Below are positions 43,736 to 56,300 of a stretch of 64,000 bases of DNA, in pieces (position 1 is the first letter of the stretch; each line of letters starts with the position of its first letter). The stretch comes from Siphonodentalium dalli. Taxonomy: Eukaryota > Mollusca > Scaphopoda > Gadilida > Siphonodentaliidae. The notes beneath the pieces were generated by a model, which was not told the origin of the DNA, made no database searches, and worked only from the letters and a program-made list of their open reading frames with translations. The DNA is taken from positions 49,322,911 to 49,386,910 of the forward strand of contig CP136066.1 in the NCBI GenBank assembly GCA_032622095.1. Reading direction: 5' to 3'. The translations under genes and the position numbers were made by a program.

Positions 43736-44878
43736 AACAATTATTTGATATATAGACTCATCGCATCCTTCCGTTTGAGTATTATATAACTCCTAATAAC
43801 AAATGTCAAAAAGGGTTGACAAAGCAGATCAGTCTATAAAATTCAATTTTTCCACACCCCTGTACTCATCGTAGTTGTCTATTCTATCAGATTTTGTATA
43901 AACTAAATAAAATAACAAACTAAAGAAGGCTGGCATGCAATAATAATGACCTTAAGAGATGATAGTGGTGCTGGTGCAGGAAGAGAGTAATTTTGCCGCC
44001 AACGACGATGAGTACAGTAAATTTACATATGGTTTAATGACAATGTTTTCGAGGAATTCTGTGATGAGTCTAAATTCTCGATTGAACAGATTTATGAATA
44101 TGGTCTCAACCTTTGTTTGACGATATGCGTAAGTAAGATAAATTGACAACTGGACAGCGACGCCCTACGTTAGTCCAAAATTACAGTCATACCATGGCCC
44201 AGTGTCGCGACGATATTCCGTTCCCCATTGACACGTGTTTTATACTTAACAACGTCCGATATAGAAGTTTATGCCAGATATACATCGGTGGCTAGGGTAC
44301 ACCATTAGTATAGCGTAATATTATCGCGTTTGTAATGGTTATGAATATCAATTAACGCAGGGAATTATTTCAAGCGCGAATACATTCGGACAAGACAAAT
44401 TAGCTTGGAAAATTAACTTGGTCGAACATGGAAAATTAAATAAAAATATTGTCATCTCCCCGAAACTCACGAAATAATTGCCACCCCCCACCCCCCTAAG
44501 AAGAAGTTTTAGCAACACATACCTTAGTCTTTGGAAATTCAAGTCAACTGCCGATTCACTAGAAATATTTTCCTAAATAGCGCTTCACTGACCTTTGCGA
44601 GCCAATCGTAAATTACATGGGTTCACCCGAGATTCCTGTTGTCAATCACCGTGAGTGAACGACGCCTCACAAGCTATCGTTCAACTGAGCGTGCATTCAC
44701 CCGTGAATTAATGATTGATCTCGTCTGACCACTTTGATGCGACAAATTAAAGATGTTTAGTCAATTCTCGCTCGAATATTTAAAGAGACAATTACCTTTC
44801 CGATTTAATGCGACAACCCATGTTTAAAGAGCCTTCACTGATTTACAATACAATTGACACAAGGCAGAATTGTTAAAC

Positions 44879-44997
44879 AATCATTCAATAAATATTAAAT
44901 TATTAAGTGTTATCCAGTGATTTCTTAGGGATCCTTACTCAGTTAGCCCTTTATACCACTGGATAACACTTAATAATTTAATATTTATTGAATGATT
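44879..44997. repeat. 41-bp perfect hairpin at the LTR 3/LTR 4 junction
   Basis: Arm 44879-44919 (AATCATTCAATAAATATTAA...) pairs perfectly with 44957-44997, with a 37-nt loop. The left arm is LTR sequence in antisense orientation, and loop plus right arm run as sense LTR. This is the signature of a strand folding back on itself. Confidence 0.85.
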
Positions 44998-45667
44998 TCA
45001 TTTATTAATATTTAGACTCCACCTCACTATATTGTCACGGCATATCAAAATAGAAATAATCATCAAATATATATAGAAAATAAATCGCATCAATTTTTAG
45101 TTTTGTTTATGTTATCTCCCTTTTTCATCAGCCTGGGTATATCCTTGTTAGGTTCCATCAGTTGTAGTCGTCTCTACCTTGCCATGTGAGCAAGACCATT
45201 TGCTTTAGCTACTAGTTTCTCTGTTATTAATAGATTGAACCTACATTTCTAAATCCGCTATTTATATTTATAAAATAATCTTAACCTATTCCGAGTGGGG
45301 TCATAGTACAAGTTTCGACTTGGACTTGTGACACTACTGGGGAATAGGTCACAATTTGACTGCATTTTTTTTGTTGTCTTATCTTAAGTTAAGGTATAAG
45401 TTGATCTATATTAAATGACACATAGTTCCTTTTTTTATTTTTCATTCTTGCACAACAAGTATAATTAGTCTTGACTACATTTAGTTCACCACACATAACA
45501 AGTTTTGGGCTTATAACTGACTCCAAGTTATTCACAATTATGGAGTTCCATCGCTTAGCGCGTCAATGGTAACAATGAACCCCATTCCATTCTTGATTAA
45601 CGGTCCTCCCATTAAAAGAGAAATAAAACTGTAGTTTCTATATACCCCTAGAGTACAATTCGCTACA
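44920..45667 (+). repeat. LTR 4, 3'-terminal fragment
   Basis: Sense LTR from ATTTCTTAGGGATCC to the end CGCTACA, about 750 bp, including AATAAA near 45625. It is followed by the same host flank that follows LTR 1 on the opposite strand. Confidence 0.85.
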
Positions 45668-45803
45668 CTATGCAGCTACCCAGACAGTAAAATGTATAAT
45701 CCGCACTCTTCTGGATGGCATTTTGGGACCAGCATAGATGGTAGATTTGTCTGAAATACATTTTACATATGCTAATACATCACATAGTGTATATTATATA
45801 GAG
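45668..45803. repeat. 136-bp flank, right copy
   Basis: Exact reverse complement of 11742-11877. Beyond it the two sides differ: ATAGATAGTTTCTGCGG here, the LTR terminus TACAATTCGCTACA on the left. Confidence 0.85.
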
Positions 45804-46676
45804 ATAGATAGTTTCTGCGGTTGGAAGGTGTCATTGCGATCGTTCGTAAGAGACCAACCCATATTTTTAAATTTCAAAAGCATCAATGATCATAACGCAA
45901 GTTGTGGCTAATGAACATAATTGACTATTCTGCCTTAATATACATTGAATACTAACATTTATGATGCATCTTGATTAATTGTTACTATATTAACCACTGA
46001 CATAATATAATTATTGGATTTTTATTTCACAGATTTGACATCAAAATCGGCAAAATTTCACTTTTCAGGTTTGGACCATTTTTTCAAGTAAATGGAACTA
46101 TCTTTAGTATCAAAGGTGATTATTGTTTCACTAGGGGATTTCCCGTCTAAAATGACGGGTAAATAAATGTCCTTTGTTACTTACTGGTATTCGCGTGCAT
46201 GATCAGATTCTTATTTATATTAGAAATGGAATGGCTAATAGTATGCTTATCGTGTCACGGCATGGCGGCGTGGGAACACAGTATTTCACTAAGAAATGTA
46301 TTGACCACCCCGCTTCAGCAGGTATGCATACATGGGTGTAACCAGTTTGCTCTAAGGTGGAATTTTCAGCTGATAGCAATGGCATAATTGATGCGGTGAG
46401 CCCAGCAGATGGGTGGATATCCAATATCATGGGCGCCTCACACACCAACACCTTCAGAATTCCTCATGACGATCAGTATGAATAATTAACTTTCATTTTT
46501 TCCCTATTTAAGCTATATAATCGAACCACTGAACGGGTAGTTCGTGTGCGACATATTGATATACTTTGCCGGTATTGTCTAAGTGGATTAATGCCAATAG
46601 TTTAGTACGAAAGGTTCTGGTCCTCTGGACGCCTACCAATTCTTCAGTTCGAGGGTATTCGGGGCACAACATTAAT
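45804..46676. other. Intergenic, no gene seen
   Basis: AT-rich host DNA with short frames only; none resembles a known protein. Confidence 0.4.
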
Positions 46677-46840
46677 ATTTAAAATAGCACCCAGTTCTAA
46701 CGATGATTGAACGTTCGACTCTACAACCCATGCAATTCCACGACAAAATCAACGCCCTTACTTATATTCACACTCAACAAGATGACAAATTAATTTTGCG
46801 CCCTTTTCCAATGTTATGGTAGAACGCTTGGCAGTTTCAT
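46677..46840. repeat. Dispersed repeat, copy 1 of a pair
   Basis: GCACCCAGTTCTAACGATG, CGTTCGACTCTACA, TTCCACGACAAAATCAAC and GACAAATTAATTT recur in the same order at 51865-52025. Confidence 0.55.
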
Positions 46841-47545
46841 ATGTACAGTAGCAAAGCAAGTGTGGGTTTGTGTGTGACCTCATATGACGTCATTTCGACA
46901 AAGTTTACGTCATATATATTAGTCAATATTGATGAACATTTCGGCCCTATTTTTTTTTTTACGAAATTATCATTCACTTGCGCAAAAAAGTGTTTCTTTT
47001 TCAAAAATATCTCCGAGTAATTTGCATTTATTTTGGAAATTGGATAATCGAATGTATCGCAAATGGTATTGAAATGTGCACATGTATGTCCTCAATACAA
47101 CAGTATGAAATATGTATAATTTAATTAATAATAGAGCACGAATATCTGAAAAATATTAACCCTACCCCCAAAAAATGAAATTTCAGGTAAAAAATGGAAA
47201 GTATAAAAACACTTAAAATATAACACTAACTATTTATTGATTAACTATGATGTATGCGTAATACTTTACAGTCATTATAGTGATATGTTTATAGAAAAGT
47301 ATTGGTTATGTTGTGAATATGACAGAGAAACCCCGATATTATAATATATACAATGTATATAGTCGGAAAAGGCAAAACATTATCAACTCGACCATTGAAC
47401 CTGGTATCTGATGTATTTTGCGAATAATAACAACAGTTCATCCACACACATGTGTTACAACGTGACCTTCATAATCCAAGATGGGTGTCATAATAGGGAC
47501 CAAAATTTAGAGAAAGTAATGTTTTGTCATATTGGTGTTCCACTT
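46841..47545. other. Intergenic, no gene seen
   Basis: AT-rich with poly-T. No feature beyond short frames. Confidence 0.4.
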
Positions 47546-48345
47546 TCAGCTCTCAGTCTCGCCTTCATCAATGATAATTTCCTCCAAATTTTTACAGCTA
47601 TCACAACGGCAGTCACCGCAGGCTACACCACACTGGGGTTCACTTTTTCTACATGAACATGAGTTATTCCCATAAGAATTCCTACTCACTAGCTTGCACC
47701 TGCAACGGACTCATTTTAGTAATGAATCGGGTTCAGCTTCTAGGTCTGTCATGACTGGAACTAATTGTGTCCATTGGGTTTTCCACCCACAAACTGTTGG
47801 GTCCATATGTGCATGTGTCCCACAGAGATTTCCATATCATAACCTGCATGTGAACTCTTAGGCTATGGAAATATGCTGCCCGTTCCGTCCGTGCTAATTT
47901 CTGCGGATCCAATAATCCTCTGAACAAGGAAATCATTTCCATGAATTTCCTCAAACCATTCAGCATGTCATCCTTTTTGCCAGCATAAATTATCTTGAAC
48001 AATTTCACACCAACATCGCCAGCGAGTTTTTCGTCAGTTGTATGTTGCTTATGACCTCGCCATTTGTTGTATTTCGGGCGACTCTAGTTTCTTTAGCATG
48101 CTTGTTTTACCTTGCCCGTATGTCGCTGATGTTGTGCCTCATCCATTCCAGACATGAATAAAGATAATGTTGGTCGTCCTTCTGCACAATATCTTGGATT
48201 TTCCAGATAGCTACACAACCTTCCTGCATTTGAAATGAAGTATAGATCTGACATGTCTTCATTCCAATGGGACAAGAGCAGGACTAACAAATCAGTGCTA
48301 TCGGCCGCCACAATTACCTCTTTCCCATCTGGTGTCTGATATTGT
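47546..48345 (-). pseudogene. Decayed member of an invertebrate Cys-rich protein family (WSGCDTTSA...CxC type)
   Basis: Reading minus: an N-proximal strand-like segment with STDLLVLLLSHW (~48300); then FIHVWNG-stop-GTTSATYGQGKTS, where the usual WSGCDTTSA has its Cys codon turned into TGA and Asp into Gly (~48160-48120). Next come LARTERAAYFHSLRVHMQV and WKSLW (~47890), a frame change, GWKTQWTQLVPVMTDLEAEP and DSLLK, an in-frame TGA, then VRCRCK and a Cys cluster CSCRKSEPQCGVACGDCRCD SC (47660-47590), with a stop at 47546. The order (an acidic DTD-like strand, GCDTTSA-GxGK, a helical region, GW...PVMT...LLK, C-terminal CxC zinc-binding-like cluster) matches a multi-copy protein family I recall from invertebrate genomes; its function is unknown to me. 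At least two stops and two frame changes make it a pseudogene. Confidence 0.7.
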
Positions 48346-48389
48346 CAGTTTTGATATCTGTCCAACATGTGGATCAAGTGTTTCGGGTA

Positions 48390-48402
48390 GTTGCCTAGCA
48401 AC
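48390..48402. promoter_or_regulatory. RFX/EF-C-type palindrome GTTGCCTAGCAAC
   Basis: Exact reverse complement of the site at 11554-11566. Not near a recognised promoter. Confidence 0.25.
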
Positions 48403-48715
48403 CGTTACTGAGGAGAGTTCCATCTAGATGGGCCCTGTGTCTGAAAATGATCAATATGGTACAAGGAACATAATTATGTGCCAAGTTTCATGCTTTTATC
48501 ATAAGTTTTATAATTTTGACACCAGGCACCCGGACTAGTGTATAGTATAGAGTTAGATACTTATAGTGGGATCCCTTAAGCGTTGAATCGTGGCTTTAGT
48601 GACTAAATGATGACAGTTCAAATATATGATGCTTAGTTAAAGGGAACACTTTTTTGGAAGGGGTGCCCTGATGGGGGGTCATGTGTCGTGATAAAATCAG
48701 GTTTCCAGGATATAG

Positions 48716-48870
48716 TCATACAAAGAGTAAAATCCAAATGGCTGCTGGCGGCCATGTTTTTTGACAAATTCAGAAAATATTGATGACTCCCATCTGGATG
48801 TCACCTCGAAGATCCATATGAAGTTTGGTGACGATCGGATGAGAGATGTGACCTGTTTGGTTTGCTAAAG
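48716..48870 (+). repeat. Single unit related to the 441-1960 array
   Basis: CAAAGAGTAAAATCCAAATG, GCTGCTGGCGGCCATGTTTT, GACTCCCATCTGGATGTCA, GACGATCGGATGAG. It shows the array unit is a dispersed repeat and not private to the left locus. Confidence 0.65.
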
Positions 48871-51120
48871 GAATATGTTGACGAAAACACTGATGCACGG
48901 GGGACGATAATCCCATGGCAATATTATAGTTAAAATTTGACATTTTTCAAGTTGAGGTAACAATTTATTGGAAATGAATAACTGCCATAAAAAGTATCTG
49001 ATCCGAACTAGTAAAAGACTCGAATGACTATTCATTAGAGAGCAATACTGCTTCAGTAATGTTAACATAATGTTAGTTGTGTGTTGGAACATTGTAAGCA
49101 TTAATTTTGCAAGAACTGATATAAACCTGTTTATGTGGGCTTTGATAGTTTTAGGTCATATATCCATCATATCCATCGCAAATTCCCCAACTCACAGCTT
49201 TCTCTAATATTGTGGCCTAGTTACAGTTGATTGCTCCCTGCTTAGGTGCATGGCCTGCATACCGACACTGTATTCACTGGTTATTGAATGTAAATGTTGT
49301 TCCAAATGGCTGCTCTCAATTTTCCAGCACACAGCTAACATTATGTTAAAATTATTGAAGCAGTGTTGTTCTCTAGTAAATAGTCCTTCGAGCCTTTTAC
49401 TAGTTCAGATCATCTACTGTTAATGGCAATTATTTATTTCCAATAATTTTGTTTATACTTGCGGAGACCCTCCTCGAAAACTTTCCTTTCTAAAATATGA
49501 TTAAAGTCAAGTTTGTGACATTTTTATTGTTATATAATATGCTTGATGTGATATCAGGTACCATAGATTCTTTCAGGTGGTTTAACAATTAACTATATTT
49601 ATATGTAGGTCCGTCTGAATTTCCACTTCCTGAGATAGCTCAGGTGTGGAAACCCCTTAAGTCGGGTTTGATCGTGACTTGTGTATTTGTATAAACACAA
49701 GGTTCGTCAGATTGTCAACTGTAAGCTTTTGCTTTTTCAACTGTTCCCCAAATAGTTAATGTCATTGACATAGGAACTATATTTTATCTGGATATATGAC
49801 CCCTCATCTTGGCACCCCCCTCTAAAAAGTGTCCACTATAACCAAGTGCAGTATCGTGTTTGACCTCTCACTGGGGACTCCGTCCAAAACGTGTCCATTA
49901 TAACTACGCAACACATATTTATGCTTTAGTTACTAAAGTCACAAAATTGCAGTTATTTTGGTCTTGATGGTAATGCATCGTGGCTTATGTACTGTCACAA
50001 TTACAATAACAAGGTAGTACTTAAAATTCAGATTAAAATGTGATTAAAATGTGCCATATACCAAATTGAACATGGTGATTGGACCCTAATTTTTTTTGCA
50101 TTATGATGGGGATTGACTTCCATGGCTAATGCACTAAGGGTAGCAGAATATGAAACAACTGACAAACAAATTGCCCAAAATATCACATTTTCCCCAATAA
50201 CCTTGACCTTGGCAACTGACCTTGACCCTATATGTCTTAGTCGCCCTGACCATTAATGAGTTAACTATGAGTTAACATAATTTTTTTTTTATTCAAATAT
50301 ATGGTGCCGCTGTCATGGAAACCTGAATTTATAACGACATTGGACCCACCCCACATGGGCACGTCCTCCAAAAAGTTTTCCTTATAACTAATCAACATAT
50401 ATTGGTATAAGTTTCATGCTTTAATAAATAAATTCACAATTCAACCCTTAAAGGACCCCAGATAAGTAAATAACTCTATAATATACACAAAATCAGGATA
50501 TCTTGGGAAATAAATGTTTTTGACCCATTTTGGAAAATGGCCACAAAGTTTAGAGGCCTATTTCTCAAGACTGCCTTATCGGTTGCAACAATAACACAGT
50601 TCTCATTGTAGCCTGTATGCTTTAGATTATTTCCGAGTAAAGATAACGTATTCAAAACTGATATACAAACTCAGTGGGTAGAAAATGTATGACCCGATAT
50701 GAAAAAGCCAACATTTTGGTCAATAACCTTGACCTTTGTATATGACCTTGACCTCTATATGTGAAATATTCAGTGTCAATTGAAAGCCCACAAGGTTAGC
50801 ACCCCATATCAATGCCAACATAGAGTTACCGCATTAAACTTTCTTGGTATAGACCATTATAGGCATATTTTTTATACCGGCCAAAAACACTCTCCGTTAC
50901 CATGGAAACACACATTTTCCACACTAAGCTACACTGCCCCAGTATGCCCCAGCACTGACATCAACTTCAGTTTATGAGCTTTGTGAAAACCTTTGGTAGA
51001 ATTTGCCCACCAAATTGGTACCATTTTTCATTTTTGGGGAGCCTGGCTCATGGACTACTTAACATTCACACTGAGTGCCTCATGTCCCTTTAAAATTTCA
51101 CATACCGAAAGTGCCGTCTC
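48871..51120. other. Intergenic with scattered repeat motifs, no gene seen
   Basis: Includes two blocks of direct TGACCTTGACC motifs, CCTTGACCTTGG...TGACCTTGACC (50200-50229) and CCTTGACCTTTG...TGACCTTGACC (50725-50754), each the extended nuclear-receptor half-site type also seen at 5131-5162. No protein similarity. Confidence 0.45.
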
Positions 51121-51830
51121 TTTAACATCGCGAGCGCATTGTCTCCCTTTAATATTCAGGGCTGAAGCTACCCATCGTTCATCGAGGTCATCAAGTGATA
51201 TACATAACCTGACAGTACATAACGCAATACACCTATTACGAACGTACACTATACACCTATTACGAACGTACACCGAGATTGCATCACCTCCATTTAATAT
51301 TCACCCACGTGAGTGCCTCTCGTTCCTCTAGCATTCACAAACTGAGTGCATTGTCTCACTTTAACGTAATATGAATTAATACACCCCGTTAGAAACATAA
51401 TTCAGGGCGAGGCTCACCATTGTTCATCGCGAGCGCATTGTCTCCCTTTAATATTCAGGGTGGAAGCTACCCATCGTTCAGCGAGGTCATCACGTGATAT
51501 ACATGTATATAATACACCGTTCATAGGGAGTGACATCGTTTCAGCGGGGTCATTACGTAATACATGAACGTATTAGGTCATGCACTTTTCGTGACATCAG
51601 CCACGTCAGAATATGCGTGGGTGGCCCCAACATACTGCAAAACAAGTAGGTCATGTACATGACCTCACATTATGCTCATTATCCCCCATACAGAACAAAT
51701 AGATCATGTACGTGACCTCAGAATATGCCTGGGTGACCCCCAACTGGGGTACTGCAGAACAAATAGGTCATGTACTTCCGTGACTTCAGAATATGCGTGG
51801 GCGGCCCCCAACTGGGGTGATATCATTCTT
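51121..51830. repeat. Nested direct repeats
   Basis: CGCGAGCGCATTGTCTCCCT followed by TTAATATTCAGGG occurs at about 51128 and 51428, each followed by AAGCTACCCATCGTTCA and GCGATATACAT-like text. From 51627 a ~75-bp unit recurs: CAAATAGGTCATGTAC, GTGACCTCAGAATATGC, GTGGGTGGCCCCCAACTGGG. Confidence 0.65.
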
Positions 51831-51864
51831 TACTTATGCTCACACCGAACTGGCAATTTAAAAT

Positions 51865-53375
51865 ATCATATTAGCACCCATTCCCAACGATGGTAGAGCG
51901 TTCGACTCTCGACTCTACACCCCACTACATGCACTTCCACGACAAAATCAACATTCAATCTGAACTGACAAATTAATTTAGCACCTATTTCCAACAACGC
52001 TTTGGTAGAGCACATGGAAGTTTCGTCGTCAATAGATTTTGAAGATACCTAGTTATGATATGTTCATGAAGATAAAGTTGTTTTAAAGAAATGTCCAGGT
52101 GCTACTCTGTTCATGGTGCCATACTGGCTAATTAGCTCAGTTTAAAGGAAATGTTGCAATATATCAGCTACATTTGTCCGACGCAGAACGAGATTTTAAG
52201 TTACTTATGTTAGGCTAGGAGTCTGTTCTAAGAGTATAAGAAATCCTCTATCATGCATATGCACCCTTCTCGTATTCCAGTATTGGGTGATCCCGAACAG
52301 TCATGTGTTACTGATTGTGTTTTCTTTTATCTCAGAGGCAACTTTATTGGACTATACACTGTGACCGCTATTTTTGAACAGGCATCTATATATCCCCATC
52401 TCACTTGACACATTGTATCTTTTATGTGGAAAATATCTTGAATGGGACAGACTCAATTGTGTTATAATAAACGTTCCATAATAACATGCCATCCTCTGAC
52501 TGTTCAAGGTCCCTATTTGTGCAAGAATATAAGTATTTCTTAAACAGAATGATACATATACTATTAATACTTTCTTCAATATATCTGATTTGCTAGCTCA
52601 CTATATAATGCTTGATGCCCACCCACATAGATATGACACCCGAGAAAACTCAGAAGAGATAAAATATTTTGTCGACGTTGTGAAGTTTTAACGCCAAAAA
52701 CTCATCAGAACGAATTATGTAGATTACCATATATAACTTTTGTGGATATAGACGACTACCATTGTTAGTGCTCCTCTTCTCGCTATCTCTGACACAAACT
52801 GCACACAAATGTGGCATCTTTAACCCACATGATTTTATTCTTTACTTTTGACACATTTAAATCACGTCCATTAGACCCGTGCACATCATGCCGATGATTA
52901 TGTATAAGTTTGAAGGTAATTGGCAAACTAAACAAAAATTTTATAAAATTTAGTGCCCCCACCTATCACCAAAACGGCACCAATTTGGCGTCTTTAATAC
53001 GATTAGATTCCTCGGATCATGAAGAAGAATATGTATCAATTTGGTGGAAATCGTGCTAAAAATAGGTTTATCAATTGTGGTGCCCCTCTCCCCTTCCGTC
53101 CATCCCTGAATCGAGCGGCACCACTTTTGATATATTTAAACCACACCATTATATTCCTCATATCATGGAGATGATTATGTATGAGTTTGGTGGAAATAGG
53201 AGACAACAATACGTTGCCCCTCCCCATTTTCTGCCCCTGGTAACAACAATGTCACTTTTGAAAATTTTAATAATTATCTTCCTCGTAAACAGTTACCACG
53301 GTTAGACCATTTGGTGCCCTCTAGATGGTCTCCCGTGAATTTCTATAGAACACAGAGACAGACATATATTCGCAA
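51865..53375 (+). repeat. Dispersed repeat, about 1.5 kb, GACA tail
   Basis: The first part matches 46677-46840. 52030-53375 matches 61085-62180 in order: AAATGTCCAGGTGCT, GAGTCTGTTCTAA, ACTGTGACCGCTATTTTTGA, then TTTGGTGGAAATCG units, and finally CCCGTGAATTTCTATAGAAC followed by ACAGAGACAGACA. Diverged and without an intact ORF; possibly a long non-autonomous element or 3' part of one. Confidence 0.6.
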
Positions 53376-56300
53376 ATATATATCTAGATAGCGATCAGCT
53401 GCTGCACCAGCAAATAAGTCATCAGTACAAGGCAATGTGTGGTCCGATTATGCTCCGATGTACTTGTCTTATCAGTATAAAAGATATAGTGTATACATAT
53501 GCACCAAGCAATATCGGACACGTACTAGTCAACTTGTATTGCAATCCATAATGTTATTTAAACAAACAATTTTCTGTATATTAATATTCGTTTTATAAAT
53601 ATTTGGGCCACAATAAATGAGTTCAGTCAATAAACTGAGTAATGACGGTAGCAGTAGTATAATAATGAGATCATATAGAACAACAGAATAGCAAGTAGTT
53701 CTATACAACAATTATTCTAAGTACAAAATGATCCACTGGATCTACACGGAAAACCTATTGGTCGAAAATACCATAATATCCAAGAGAACAATTGAATCTA
53801 ATCCTTTGATATTTCAACATCATTGTTGCCCCAAGCAAAATAATATACTTCAAAACACCGACTAAGGTCACATGATTCCAAAGATCAATATATTGTAAAC
53901 TATTCAGACCAAGATATATTGTTTAATCAAAACAAAGCAATCAAAATAGATTGCATCAGCATTCACATAATTATGTTGACCTATTAAACAACAAGACAAT
54001 GACTTCAAGGTGAAATTTGTTGTATTTATATCAGATATTAACTTCAATTGTGCTAATTGAACATATGTCAAAAGGAGATTGTTTCAAAGTCATCATAGAA
54101 TCTTATATATACTTATAGATTTCCAAATATATCACAATAGAGAAGGCAGACCTGTAGAAAATTACGATATATAAAAGCGAAAGCACAATATTGCACCAAA
54201 CGAAATTACGGACGAACGCGTGGATGAACAGACAATAACCCATAACAATAACTTAATATAGCATTTTCACGTTAAACCCCAAAATATAGAAACGAAAGGG
54301 CGTGTCAAAATATACCCGTGATAATGCCAACCAAGGCCGTTAACACTATTTTCTAGGCCCGTTTTACGAAACCACGTTAATTGAGAGGTACCAATATAGG
54401 TAACATAACATAGTAGAGCAATTACCGTCCTCCATATTTTGATTTTAGAAGTGCCGATGAGAGCTGGAACATCTTGAGAGGGCGTTATATTTGCAAAATG
54501 TGTACCCTAATCCATTTTGTATATTATGCATATACAATATGTTTCAATCAAGCTGGAGAAATGTCCATCCGTAAAAGCCGGGCCCAATGCAGTTAGGCTT
54601 AGTTCAAACATATCTCGTTGCAGAGAATTACTACAGTTGGGTTGGACACAAGTTATTCCACCTTCAATGCAGTTAGACGTTCATATTTATATAATTTTAG
54701 TTATCTTTTGTCAGGAAAACAACTTGGTATAAATTAATGTCAATCGCATGGCTACAAAGTTAATTCCTTCTGTGTGGCGACAGCCCCAAGTCGCATCAAT
54801 AAATATGTTGTGATTTTCAATTTTCCGTATATTAGCATCCAACATGTAAGTCCGATTGTGTGCAAATGCGCTGAAAATGCCCCAAACAAATTCCACCCCG
54901 GTCTTTACTGGTATATTCTCTTCAGATACACATTGATGTTTTGATAATGTTTTTGATTTTTGATTAAATAGTTTATACCTCATGACTGATATTTTTGTGC
55001 AGGCAGGTGCGGATCGCACATCAATAATCATTGAATGTTGATCTGTGCAAATTATCGTCCATAATTCATCACGGTCAATGTAGCGAACTTATTCAGAGAT
55101 ATACTTCGCCAACATTATTAAGAAGTATATATGCAATTGATGGAATTCTCACCATCAATACGACAAAATTAGCAAAATTGCTGTGGTGCAATTTCCCGTG
55201 TGGGATAGACATGGTGATGATGCTGACTACTCATCAGATAAACATACATATACCTTGTCATCAGACGGATGAAGATCTCCTAAACTCGTCTGATTTGTTT
55301 CTCGTAAAGGTCTCAGTCAAACCTCATTTATCGCGTCGTATTTCATTTGTCTCCAACATAATTTTAGAACGGTGACTACATCGCGTCCAAACGAAGACTA
55401 GGAATTGGGCAAATGACACGATATTATTCAGAGTTGAACGCAAATGTAACAAAACAAAAGTTGTAAAATACAGTAACGCAATTCAGTATAGTTTCTCGGT
55501 GGGTGATAATACATTTCAACGAGAATATCACATAGCAGCATGTTTAACTTGAACGGGGTGTTAAGCTTAAGCGCGATCCCAACGCACGTTTAACGTGCTA
55601 TAACAGCAACATCCGCATTGTGATGGCGTTCCGATCGCGTTGTAAACGGCTGAGGACCGCGATAAAAAGGACAATTATTTTGAGAATATCTGTAGATATG
55701 TACATCTTGGGGTTTTTTCTCTTTGTTTAGTTATGTTATAACGTATTTGCCACAAACAAAATTAGCCTCAGCATATATGAAACATTGTGTCAGTTTCGTC
55801 AGACTGAAGCTGTAGATGCCTATATGATAGCTTTTCTTGGACATATTCAATCTTATATCATAATTATTGCCCAGTTTGTCGTTGACTAATTCAGAATAAT
55901 GATCCTATGGAGAAGAATAATCGGATTGATGCATGTCGGACAATTCTTACCCAGAGGAACATTAGCCTGGCACACAGTACCCATAAGATGATGCAGCCTA
56001 ATACCGCTGAATGCGAATCGCCGCAAAACGCCAACATCTAAATCCGGGCGATGTCACCGAGATTCTGTGTGGAGAGGATTTGTATCCAATGACCGTGGTT
56101 ACTGTTGTCGCCGGTTTTCGACGCGAATGTTACTAACGCTACAAATATACGGTCTTATTTGTTGAACTTTATTGTATGGCATGCATGCATGTAGAGCAGA
56201 TCTCCAGCGAAGTTCAGTGATGATAAAGGTGAAGGATAGACATATACACTATGATGTTTACAAAAATTTGACCTTACAGTAGCATCCAGTTAACTAAGAT

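Larger units (their letters stand above)
39170..44875 (-). repeat. LTR 3, inverted behind copy 2
   Basis: Matches 11949-17487 in the same plus orientation as LTR 1, so it is antisense to copy 2. It lacks the last ~71 bp of the LTR 3' end and the first ~112 bp of the 5' end. Arrays: 114-bp (40066-40435, ~3.2 units), 123-bp (40670-41128, ~3.7 units), 249-bp (41400-43735, ten anchors from 41415 to 43652). It is not the 3' LTR expected for copy 2, which should be direct. Confidence 0.85.

Noticed and set aside
54711-55375. Two ~110-codon antiparallel frames as a host gene
   Set aside because: No known domain, low-complexity-free but random-looking composition, and no supporting splice or promoter context.
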